A stretch of DNA of 6,138 bases, taken from the NCBI GenBank assembly GCA_002333205.1, contig DDAD01000088.1, forward strand, positions 9,091-15,228. The letters are read 5' to 3'. This stretch comes from Pedobacter sp. UBA2067 (GTDB taxonomy: Bacteria; Bacteroidota; Bacteroidia; Sphingobacteriales; Sphingobacteriaceae). Positions 1 through 6,137 of the stretch are shown here, piece by piece; within the stretch, counting starts at the first letter, position 1, and the number at the start of each line of letters is the position of its first letter. Below the pieces are notes generated by a model, which saw only the letters and a program-made list of their open reading frames with translations, searched no databases and was not told the DNA's origin. A program made the translations under genes and the position numbers.

Positions 1-24
1 TGTTTTTTATTTTAAAGATATTTT

Positions 25-1122
25 ATGGAAACCAGTAAAGTAAAAAGAATACATGATTTTGGTCAAAGCATCTGGCTTGACTTTATTGATAGAGATATCA
101 TAAAATCCGGTAAACTTAAAGATTTGATTGACAATGATGGCGTAAGGGGCGTAACCTCAAATCCTGCAATTTTTGAAAAAGCGATTAGTAGTTCATCTGA
201 TTATGATAGCGACATTTTGCGTATTGCTGAACAAACGCAGGATTTTGAAGATGTATTTTACCAACTTGCCATCAGCGACATTCAACAAGCTGCTGATGTT
301 TTTAAACCTTTATATAATCAGGAAGATGTACGTGGTGCTGATGGGTACGTTAGTCTTGAGGTATCGCCTAGACTGGCAATGGATACTGAAGGCACATTCC
401 AGCAGGCAGTAGACCTTTGGAAGAAAGTTGCACGTCAAAATGTGATGATTAAAATTCCCGGAACTCAGCCAGGTCTTGAGGCCATTCGCAGATCGATCGC
501 AGAAGGTATTAACATCAACGTCACTTTACTTTTTGGCCTGGAAAGATACCGTGCTGTGGCTGAAGCCTACATCGCGGGATTAGAAGAGCGCCTGGAAAAA
601 GATCAACCGATTGCAGATATCGCTTCTGTGGCAAGTTTCTTCTTAAGCCGTATTGACGTAATGGTAGATCCATTACTGGATGAAAAAGGCCTGGGTGATT
701 TGAAAGGTGAAGTCGCTATTGCATCCGCGAAAAAAGCTTATGAGATCTATCTTGAGGTGTTCAGTTCTGACAGATGGAAAAAACTGGAAGCAGAAGGTGC
801 TAAACCGCAACGTTTGCTTTGGGCAAGTACCAGCAGCAAAAACCCTGCTTTTAAGTCAACCAAATATGTAGATGCTTTAATTGGAAAGAACACTGTGGAT
901 ACCGTTCCTATGGAAACGTTGGAGGCATATCGTACAGAAGGGGAGCCTGCGGACCGTTTGTCTGAAGATCTGGACAAAGCAACAGAGACGCTTGAGAAAT
1001 TAAAAGCTGCAGGGATTGACCTTGAGCAGATCTCTCAAAAGCTGGAAGATGAGGGTGTTGAGAAATTCATCGCTCCTTATGATAAGCTGTTGAAAGCAAT
1101 TGAAGAGCAAACTAAAAAGTAG
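25..1122 (+). CDS. tal: Transaldolase, long (about 365-residue) mycobacterial-type class
   Basis: Cytosolic enzyme of the non-oxidative pentose phosphate pathway. It moves a dihydroxyacetone unit between sedoheptulose 7-phosphate and glyceraldehyde 3-phosphate, giving erythrose 4-phosphate and fructose 6-phosphate. The 365-residue product fits the longer transaldolase subfamily. Visible family motifs are GQSIWLDF (13-20), GVTSNPAIF (42-50), the strand MIKIPGT (141-147) with Schiff-base lysine K143, NINVTLLF (163-170), SFFLSRID (204-211), RLLWASTSSKNP (263-274) and DTVPMET (292-298). The barrel is therefore complete and the active site intact. The N-terminus before GQSIWLDF has the usual length for the family, which supports the ATG at 25; only AT-rich sequence precedes it and no Shine-Dalgarno is seen. 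The upstream neighbour lies outside the window. The gene converges on the phosphohexomutase and ends 18 bases before a strong hairpin. Some members of this subfamily are fused to glucose-6-phosphate isomerase, but this one is stand-alone. Confidence 0.95.
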   Translation: METSKVKRIHDFGQSIWLDFIDRDIIKSGKLKDLIDNDGVRGVTSNPAIFEKAISSSSDYDSDILRIAEQTQDFEDVFYQLAISDIQQAADVFKPLYNQEDVRGADGYVSLEVSPRLAMDTEGTFQQAVDLWKKVARQNVMIKIPGTQPGLEAIRRSIAEGININVTLLFGLERYRAVAEAYIAGLEERLEKDQPIADIASVASFFLSRIDVMVDPLLDEKGLGDLKGEVAIASAKKAYEIYLEVFSSDRWKKLEAEGAKPQRLLWASTSSKNPAFKSTKYVDALIGKNTVDTVPMETLEAYRTEGEPADRLSEDLDKATETLEKLKAAGIDLEQISQKLEDEGVEKFIAPYDKLLKAIEEQTKK

Positions 1123-1139
1123 CCTTTGAATATAAATTT

Positions 1140-1173
1140 AAAAAGCCCTGATTCATATGAACCAGGGCTTTTT
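1140..1173. terminator. Bidirectional intrinsic terminator between tal and the phosphohexomutase gene
   Basis: A perfect 11-base-pair stem pairs AAAAAGCCCTG (1140-1150) with CAGGGCTTTTT (1163-1173). After one A-C mismatch it continues inward as TTC/GAA (1152-1154 with 1159-1161), closing on an ATAT loop. The GC core is flanked by A5 on one side and T5 on the other, so either strand yields a stem followed by a U-tract. It sits between two convergent stop codons, 18 bases after tal and 24 bases after the minus-strand gene, and can serve both. Confidence 0.93.
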
Positions 1174-1196
1174 GCTATATGGGTATTGGTATAGAA

Positions 1197-2930
1197 TTAG
1201 GCTTGTAAGTCGGCCATTAAAGTGGCAATCTTTCCGCTTAATTGTGCTTCAACTTCCTTATACTGTGATTTGTCTGCTAGTGGCGCATTCACGCTGCAGT
1301 AGAACTTAATCTTAGGTTCTGTTCCTGAAGGTCTTGCAGACACGATACTACCATCTTCAGTGATGAACTGCAACACATCTGACTTAGGTAAGTCTAGAGG
1401 CTTAGAAGTATTGTTGGTTAGATCCGTTTCGGTACGTAGTTCATAATCTTTAAGGGTGGTAACTTTAGAGCCACCCAGCTGTGCAGGAGGGTTGTTTCTG
1501 AATTTCTCCATCATGGCTTTAATTTCCTCTGCTCCAGATTTACCCTTTTTAGTTAAAGATACCAGCTCTTCTTTGTACACGCCGTATTCTACATACATAT
1601 CCAACATCGCATTGTACAAGCTGGTGCCTTTATCTTTGTAATAAGCAGTCATTTCCGCGATGAATGCACAAGAGATGATGGCATCTTTATCTCTTACCAA
1701 TTCACCAACAGAGTAGCCGTAGCTTTCTTCACCACCAACGATAAAGGTTTTTTGTCCTTGAAGTTGCGTGATCAGTTGACCAATCCATTTAAAACCGGTC
1801 AATGTATTGTAGCAGGTCACGTTTTTAGAAGCCGCAATTGCATCAATTAGGTAGCTGGTAACGATGGTTTTAACGATATATTGATTACCGTCTAGCTTTC
1901 CTTTTTCTTCCCAGGCGTTGAGCAGGTAGTGGATTAGTAAGCTTCCAGTTTGGTTACCATTCAACAATACGAATTCACCGTCATTGTTTTTAACAGCAAT
2001 ACCCACGCGGTCTGCATCAGGGTCAGTTGCAAGAACAAGATCTGCGTCTATCTCCTGCGCTTTCTGCAGTGCCAAGGTCATCGCTTCTTTTTCTTCCGGG
2101 TTCGGATAAACGACTGTTGGGAAATTACCATCCGGTTCACTTTGTTCTTCAACGACTGTTACGTTGGTGAAACCAAATTGAGCTAGTGCCTTTGGAGCCA
2201 GGGTAATTCCAGTTCCGTGAATTGGAGAGTAAACGATTTTAAGGTCATTCTGACGAAGGATTGCCTCTGGAGAAACAGATAACTTGGCGATTTCATCCAG
2301 GTACAACTTGTCGATTCCAGTTCCGATCTCTTCAATGTTCTCGTCTATACGATCAAACTTCACCTGACTGATATCCGTGATTGCAGCAACTTCCTGCATG
2401 ACTTGTTTATCATCTGGTGAGGTGAACTGTCCACCATGTTCGCCATAAGCTTTATACCCATTGTATTCTTTAGGGTTGTGTGATGCGGTAAGCATTACAC
2501 CGCTTTTGCACTTCAAATGCCTGATGGCAAAAGAAAGTTCCGGTGTAGGTCTCAAAGCTTCAAAGAAGTACACATGGATGCCATTAGCCGAGAATACATC
2601 TGCAGTGACTTTAGCGAATACGTCAGAATTATTGCGACTATCGTGTGCAATAGCAACGCGAATCTTTTCGCCTGGATATTTCTTAAGCAGGTAGTTGCTT
2701 AATCCTTGGGTTGCGGTGCCAATTGTATATTTGTTGATGCGGTTAGAACCTGCGCCCATGATGCCGCGCAAGCCCCCTGTACCAAATTCAAGGTCACGGT
2801 AAAAAGCGTCGGTTAAAGCGGTAGTCTCATCTCTATCCAGCAGGTCCTGGATTTCTGCTTTAGTGGTTTCGTCATAGTTACCGTTCAGCCACTTGTTTAT
2901 GGTGTCTAATGTTGTTGGTTCTAGCTGCAT
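1197..2930 (-). CDS. Alpha-D-phosphohexomutase (phosphoglucomutase/phosphomannomutase)
   Basis: Interconverts hexose 1-phosphates and 6-phosphates, most probably glucose 1-phosphate and glucose 6-phosphate, linking glycolysis to sugar-nucleotide, polysaccharide and envelope synthesis. The 577-residue length matches the PgcA/PGM2-like branch rather than the shorter GlmM or ManB enzymes. The four-domain order is visible: the active-site serine loop TASHNP (148-153, phosphoserine S150), the metal loop DPDADR (303-308, ligands D303, D305 and D307), the sugar-binding loop GGEESYG (399-405), and the phosphate-binding loop RPSGTEPK (533-540). EFGTGGLRG (48-56) is the typical N-terminal motif of this branch. 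The ATG at 2930 gives a normal N-terminus; the 20 bases before it are A-rich with no Shine-Dalgarno, as is common in Bacteroidota. It diverges from lysC and shares a terminator with tal. Substrate preference for glucose over mannose cannot be settled from sequence, so no gene symbol is given. Confidence 0.95.
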   Translation of the reverse strand: MQLEPTTLDTINKWLNGNYDETTKAEIQDLLDRDETTALTDAFYRDLEFGTGGLRGIMGAGSNRINKYTIGTATQGLSNYLLKKYPGEKIRVAIAHDSRNNSDVFAKVTADVFSANGIHVYFFEALRPTPELSFAIRHLKCKSGVMLTASHNPKEYNGYKAYGEHGGQFTSPDDKQVMQEVAAITDISQVKFDRIDENIEEIGTGIDKLYLDEIAKLSVSPEAILRQNDLKIVYSPIHGTGITLAPKALAQFGFTNVTVVEEQSEPDGNFPTVVYPNPEEKEAMTLALQKAQEIDADLVLATDPDADRVGIAVKNNDGEFVLLNGNQTGSLLIHYLLNAWEEKGKLDGNQYIVKTIVTSYLIDAIAASKNVTCYNTLTGFKWIGQLITQLQGQKTFIVGGEESYGYSVGELVRDKDAIISCAFIAEMTAYYKDKGTSLYNAMLDMYVEYGVYKEELVSLTKKGKSGAEEIKAMMEKFRNNPPAQLGGSKVTTLKDYELRTETDLTNNTSKPLDLPKSDVLQFITEDGSIVSARPSGTEPKIKFYCSVNAPLADKSQYKEVEAQLSGKIATLMADLQA

Positions 2931-2955
2931 TTTATATTTCTTGTTGTTTTAAAAT

Positions 2956-2982
2956 TTCTAATTAAACAGTTCTTCTAATTAA
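2956..2982. repeat. Two exact copies of a 10-base direct repeat in the leader of the phosphohexomutase gene
   Basis: TTCTAATTAA occurs at 2956-2965 and again at 2973-2982, starts 17 bases apart. Read in the direction of the minus-strand gene it is TTAATTAGAA twice, lying about 26 to 52 bases before its ATG. It could be a tandem binding site or a 5' UTR element; in such AT-rich DNA chance remains possible. Confidence 0.5.
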
Positions 2983-3093
2983 TTGTTTGTAGATGCTCAT
3001 CATTCAAGTAGATCCCGCTAAGCATAAATGATACCGAAAATCCATTTGGTTTGGCTGATGTATTCACTAAGCATTCCAAATATTATTTTGAAA

Positions 3094-3141
3094 TGTGCTA
3101 AATGATCGTGCTTTTTTCTATTTTCACGCGTTCTTAGCACA
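3094..3141. repeat. Imperfect inverted repeat in the divergent intergenic region
   Basis: TGTGCTAA (3094-3101) pairs perfectly with TTAGCACA (3134-3141). After a symmetric five-by-five internal loop, CGTG (3107-3110) pairs with CACG (3125-3128) around a T-rich 14-base loop. No U-tract follows on either strand, so it does not look like a terminator. It lies about midway between the two divergent genes and could be a protein-binding dyad. Confidence 0.45.
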
Positions 3142-3192
3142 AATACGAAGTAAATTAATTAAAAGCTTTTGGTATTTCGTTGCTAAATAATG

Positions 3193-3315
3193 AACAAATT
3201 GGTACACAATCATTATTTAATCAAGATTTAATAACAAATTATCTAATGAAACGGCCATGATCTTTCATGTTCGACAGAATAGGCGGGTCTAGGAGCGGTT
3301 CATCAAAAACAAATT
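3193..3315. repeat. Three copies of AACAAATT with a 22-base near-palindrome upstream of lysC
   Basis: AACAAATT occurs at 3193-3200, 3233-3240 and 3308-3315. Between and touching the first two copies, bases 3213-3234 form a dyad with 9 of 10 arm pairs matched (one T-T mismatch) around an AA centre, its left arm being TTATTTAATC. The first two copies are exactly 40 bases apart, and the third ends 9 bases before the lysC ATG. This arrangement could be an operator for lysC; no regulator is identifiable from the sequence. Confidence 0.4.
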
Positions 3316-3324
3316 TATAAACAG

Positions 3325-4635
3325 ATGAAAATATTAAAGTTTGGAGGAACTTCCGTAGGAAGCCCTGAGCGGATGACTAAATTGCTGGATATCATTAATC
3401 CGGTAGAGAAGCAAATCGTCGTTTTATCAGCAGTGTCTGGTACAACAAATAGTTTAGTTGAAATATCTGCCCAACTTTTAAAGGATGATAAGCAGGGTGG
3501 ACTTACTTTAATTAACAACCTGAAGCAGAGCTACCAGACTTTCGTTACAGAATTGTTGCTGGAGGGACCATACCGTGTAGAAGGACAGGAACTAATTGAG
3601 TATCACTTTAACTTTCTTGCAGCTTTAGCAAACGACCTGTTCACTTCTATAGAAGAGAAAGTCGTGCTTGCACAAGGTGAACTGATTTCAACAACCTTGT
3701 TTCATATATACCTGAAGTCGATTGGTGTAGCCTCCGTGCTTTTACCAGCATTGGACTTCATGAAGATTGATGAAGATAATGAACCGGACATTCCATTCAT
3801 TACCAGCCACCTGCAACCGTTGCTTGATGCTGCTGCTGATCAGACCTTGTTTATTACGCAAGGTTTTATCTGCCGCAACACCTTTGGTGAGGTCGACAAC
3901 TTACGTCGTGGTGGCAGTGATTATACCGCATCACTAATCGGTGCAGCTATTCTTGCAGATGAAGTTCAGATCTGGACAGATATTGACGGTATGCACAATA
4001 ATGATCCAAGGATTGTTAAAGGTACACGTCCGATCGCCAAGTTGTCTTTCGACGAAGCGGCAGAGCTTGCCTACTTTGGCGCAAAGATTCTACACCCGCA
4101 ATCGGTGTTCCCGGCACAGCGCTACAAGATCCCGGTGCGTTTGCTGAATACCATGGAACCTCAGGCTTACGGAACCTTAATTTCCGCAGAAAGTGAGCCT
4201 GGAAAAATCAAGTCTATCGCTGCTAAAGATGGAATTACGGCTATTAAAATTCACTCCAGCAGAATGTTGCTGGCATACGGTTTTTTAAGGAGGGTATTTG
4301 AGATTTTTGAACGCTACAAAACACCGATTGATATGATTACGACCTCAGAGGTTGCGGTATCACTGACGGTAGATTTCACAGACAACCTGGACAAGATTGT
4401 AGAAGAACTTCATGCGTTTGGGTCGGTGGAGTTGGATAAGGATCAAAGTATTGTGTGTGTTGTTGGTGATTTTGGACCGGAGAAACACGGTTTTGCTTCA
4501 AGGGTGCTGGATTCTTTGAAACACATCCCGATCAGAATGATTTCTTATGGCGGAAGTAACTACAACATCTCGCTGTTGATTAATACACAAGACAAAACTG
4601 AAGCATTAAGAAGCTTACATAACCGTTTATTTTAA
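3325..4635 (+). CDS. lysC: Aspartate kinase, monofunctional, probably lysine-sensitive
   Basis: Phosphorylates L-aspartate with ATP to give 4-phospho-L-aspartate, the committed step to lysine/diaminopimelate, threonine and methionine. The 436-residue product starts directly with the nucleotide-binding KFGGTS (5-10). The kinase domain continues through VLSAVSG (33-39), RGGSDYTA (195-202), WTDIDGMHNNDPR (217-229) and ELAYFGAKILHP (247-258). Two ACT regulatory domains follow, roughly 305-370 and 375-436. No homoserine dehydrogenase domain is fused. In the first ACT domain, M314, G319-F320-L321, D336 and ITTSE (338-342) line up by eye with the lysine-binding residues of E. coli AKIII, so inhibition by lysine is inferred. 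The ATG at 3325 is the only sensible start because KFGGTS lies four residues in; AGGAG at 3291-3295 is too far upstream to act as its ribosome site. It is followed on the same strand by lysA, with a minus-strand small gene between. The symbol is by function; thrA-like naming does not apply. Confidence 0.95.
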   Translation: MKILKFGGTSVGSPERMTKLLDIINPVEKQIVVLSAVSGTTNSLVEISAQLLKDDKQGGLTLINNLKQSYQTFVTELLLEGPYRVEGQELIEYHFNFLAALANDLFTSIEEKVVLAQGELISTTLFHIYLKSIGVASVLLPALDFMKIDEDNEPDIPFITSHLQPLLDAAADQTLFITQGFICRNTFGEVDNLRRGGSDYTASLIGAAILADEVQIWTDIDGMHNNDPRIVKGTRPIAKLSFDEAAELAYFGAKILHPQSVFPAQRYKIPVRLLNTMEPQAYGTLISAESEPGKIKSIAAKDGITAIKIHSSRMLLAYGFLRRVFEIFERYKTPIDMITTSEVAVSLTVDFTDNLDKIVEELHAFGSVELDKDQSIVCVVGDFGPEKHGFASRVLDSLKHIPIRMISYGGSNYNISLLINTQDKTEALRSLHNRLF

Positions 4636-4692
4636 AAAAAGATCTTGAAGTCTGGCGGATACGGTGTCGAAATCCGGATCGCCGGACTTCAA
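4634..4692 (-). terminator. Hairpin and T-tract terminator of the small minus-strand gene, possibly also ending lysC
   Basis: TTGAAGTCTGGCG (4645-4657) faces CGCCGGACTTCAA (4680-4692), giving 13 pairs with one non-Watson-Crick position (4653/4684). Read on the minus strand, the stem is followed after GATC by seven T (4634-4640), a conventional intrinsic terminator beginning 9 bases after the stop of the small gene at 4702. On the plus strand the odd position becomes a G-U pair, making the stem continuous, but only a short TGTTTAAC follows, so termination of lysC is less certain. The T-tract overlaps the lysC stop codon. Confidence 0.75.
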
Positions 4693-4701
4693 TGTTTAAC
4701 A

Positions 4702-4875
4702 TTATTTCTTCTTCAGGTAGACCAGAATGGCGATGATGACGAGGACCAGGACATAGGTGAACCGAAATCTCCGGTTATATTCCGCATGGGTAATTCTTTG
4801 TCTTTTCAGGTCTAAGTAGTTCCCTATATAGATCACCGCCAGGCCTATCAAACAAAATATAATAAGATATTTCAA
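4702..4875 (-). CDS. Small predicted two-helix membrane protein, unrecognised family
   Basis: A 57-residue frame reads from TTG at 4875 to TAA at 4702. The product is a hydrophobic helix (about residues 3-18, YLIIFCLIGLAVIYIG), a strongly basic polar loop (about 22-39, with K24, R25, R27, R36, R37 and R39), a second hydrophobic helix (about 40-54, TYVLVLVIIAILVYL) and a KKK tail. This pattern is typical of small inner-membrane proteins; the basic loop is probably cytoplasmic. TTG is the only standard start that keeps the first helix: no in-frame ATG, GTG or other TTG occurs between it and the upstream TAG inside lysA. AGAAAAA lies about 7 to 13 bases before it. Many codons end in C or G (GTC, CTG, ATC, GCC), unlike AT-rich spacer DNA. 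A hairpin with a T-tract follows the stop. The start is one base from the divergent lysA start. I do not recognise the family and assign no function. Confidence 0.68.
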   Translation of the reverse strand: MKYLIIFCLIGLAVIYIGNYLDLKRQRITHAEYNRRFRFTYVLVLVIIAILVYLKKK

Positions 4876-4876
4876 T

Positions 4877-6046
4877 ATGAATTTTTCTGATAAAGATATA
4901 GCCCAATTTGCAGAATTAGAAACGCCATTCTATTATTATGATTTAAATCTGCTGCAGCAAACGCTGGATGCTTGTGCTGAACATGCAAAGCCCTACAACT
5001 TTCATGTACATTATGCCATGAAAGCAAACTTTAATCCGCGCGTAGTAAGTAAGGTTAAGGATATGGGTTTCGGAGCAGATGCCGTTAGTGGGGGCGAAGT
5101 ACGGCAGGCAATTGAGTTGGGCTTTCCAGCTTCACAGATCGTATTTGCTGGTGTTGGTAAATCCGACAGGGAGATTAACTATGCCTTGGACCAGGATATT
5201 TTTTGCTTTAATGTGGAGTCCATCCAGGAGCTCGAGGTGATCAATGACCTTGCTGGGAAAAAAGGTAAAATGGCTAAAGTTGCCATACGCATAAACCCAA
5301 ATGTGGATGCGCATACGCACCAGAACATCACCACCGGCCTTGATGAAAACAAGTTTGGGATTAACAGCTGGGACCTTCCGGACTGTGCAACGGTATTGAA
5401 AAAGTCCGATCATCTGGAGTTTATAGGTATACACTTCCATATTGGCTCACAGATTACAAATCTTGACGTGTACAAGAACCTTTGTGTACGCGTAAACGAA
5501 TTTGCCACCTGGTTTTCGGAACGTGGATTTACAGTGAAAGTCCTGAATGTAGGCGGTGGTTTGGGTATTGATTATTATAACCCGGATCAGCAGATTCCTG
5601 ACTTTAAAAACTACTTCAAAATCTTCAATGAATTTCTTGAAGTTGGACATGGACAGGAAGTACACTTCGAGTTGGGAAGAGCGTTGGTGGGACAATCTGC
5701 TTCCGTAATTAGTCAGGTGTTGTATGTGAAAAATGGTAAGAAGAAGAACTTTATTGTTCTGGATGTCGGTATGACGGAGCTGATGCGTCCAGCCTTGTAT
5801 CAGGCCTATCACAAAATTGAAAACATATCCCGGACTGTCGAGCATACTGATGCTGGTACAGGTCTGGTAAAATATGATGTTGTAGGTCCGATCTGCGAGA
5901 GCACGGATTGCTTCGGAAAAGAAGTTGAGCTTCCGGAAACGTTCCGTGGAGATCTGATTGCCATAAGAAGCACAGGGGCATATGGTGAGGTGATGGCCTC
6001 GAACTATAATTTACGCGAGAACGTACGTACTGCCTTCGGCGAGTAG
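4877..6046 (+). CDS. lysA: Diaminopimelate decarboxylase
   Basis: PLP-dependent, fold-type III (alanine racemase-like) enzyme that decarboxylates meso-2,6-diaminopimelate to L-lysine, the last step of the DAP pathway. The 389-residue product has the N-terminal barrel with YAMKAN (46-51; Schiff-base lysine K49), GADAVSGGEV (66-75), RINPNVDAHTH (138-148), the HFHIGSQ strand (186-192), the phosphate-binding NVGGGLGIDY (224-233) and FELGRAL (264-270). The C-terminal sheet domain has DVGM (296-299), GPICESTD (337-344), with C340 contributed across the dimer, and GAYG (367-370). FELGR replaces the more common EPGR but keeps E265 and R268, a variant I associate with Bacteroidota LysA. The ATG at 4877 precedes the first family motif by the usual distance; no Shine-Dalgarno is visible. 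Because a terminator-like hairpin separates it from lysC, it may have its own promoter inside the opposing small gene, or be reached by read-through. Ornithine or arginine decarboxylase is unlikely given CESTD and the lysC context. Confidence 0.95.
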   Translation: MNFSDKDIAQFAELETPFYYYDLNLLQQTLDACAEHAKPYNFHVHYAMKANFNPRVVSKVKDMGFGADAVSGGEVRQAIELGFPASQIVFAGVGKSDREINYALDQDIFCFNVESIQELEVINDLAGKKGKMAKVAIRINPNVDAHTHQNITTGLDENKFGINSWDLPDCATVLKKSDHLEFIGIHFHIGSQITNLDVYKNLCVRVNEFATWFSERGFTVKVLNVGGGLGIDYYNPDQQIPDFKNYFKIFNEFLEVGHGQEVHFELGRALVGQSASVISQVLYVKNGKKKNFIVLDVGMTELMRPALYQAYHKIENISRTVEHTDAGTGLVKYDVVGPICESTDCFGKEVELPETFRGDLIAIRSTGAYGEVMASNYNLRENVRTAFGE

Positions 6047-6113
6047 ACGATGTTTGATGCTGTTTAGCTACTAAATTGTATAAAAAAGGTACTGTTTTAA
6101 ATTCCAAACATTT

Positions 6114-6137
6114 AATACAAAAAAGTATTTTTGTATT
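6114..6137. promoter_or_regulatory. AT-rich dyad overlapping a TAnnTTTG-like promoter box after lysA
   Basis: AATACAAAAA (6114-6123) is the exact reverse complement of TTTTTGTATT (6128-6137), with a four-base AGTA centre. The stem would hold only one G-C pair, so a strong terminator is unlikely on its own, although the T-rich 3' arm might help end lysA. Within it TATTTTTG (6126-6133) fits the Bacteroidota -7 promoter consensus TAnnTTTG and could drive a plus-strand gene beyond the window. No clear -33 TTG element is seen at the expected distance, and the window ends too soon to decide. Confidence 0.35.

Larger units (their letters stand above)
2931..3324. other. 394-base divergent intergenic region between the phosphohexomutase gene and lysC
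   Basis: AT-rich region that must contain the promoters for both divergent genes. No open frame in it looks coding; the longest ATG frames noticed on the plus strand (2993 and 3028) are about 12 and 25 codons. I found no L-box lysine riboswitch, T-box or tRNA. The Bacteroidota -7 consensus TAnnTTTG has no plus-strand match here, and its only minus-strand match (3310-3317) lacks a matching upstream TTG element, so promoters could not be placed. The region does hold a 10-base direct repeat, an imperfect hairpin, a near-perfect 22-base dyad and three copies of AACAAATT, listed separately. Bases about 3278-3299 form a purine- and G-rich island just before the A-rich lysC start. Confidence 0.7.

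Noticed and set aside
747..977. Minus-strand open frame opposite tal
   Set aside because: Antisense shadow of the conserved transaldolase with no domain features.
2993..3106. Short plus-strand ATG frames (about 12 codons from 2993, about 25 codons from 3028) as leader peptides
   Set aside because: No ribosome site, no run of lysine or threonine codons, no following attenuator hairpin with a U-tract, and over 200 bases from lysC.
3256..3269. CATGA/TCATG inverted repeat upstream of lysC
   Set aside because: Only five base pairs around a four-base loop; too short to separate from chance in AT-rich DNA.
3291..3295. AGGAG as the lysC ribosome-binding site
   Set aside because: It is about 30 bases before the ATG at 3325, and no in-frame start lies at the right distance; KFGGTS right after the ATG fixes the start.
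3310..3317. Minus-strand TAAATTTG as a -7 promoter box for the phosphohexomutase gene
   Set aside because: No TTG-type -33 element at the expected distance, and it would give a leader near 380 bases, so it was not annotated as a promoter.
3238..3324. Possible lysine riboswitch or T-box in the lysC leader
   Set aside because: None of the recognisable L-box or T-box core motifs are present and the leader lacks the required long GC-containing stems; only short AT-rich dyads are seen.
5132..6107. Long minus-strand open frames opposite lysA (102, 132 and 118 codons)
   Set aside because: They lie antisense to an intact, strongly conserved lysA and have no recognisable motifs; they are by-products of its codon pattern.
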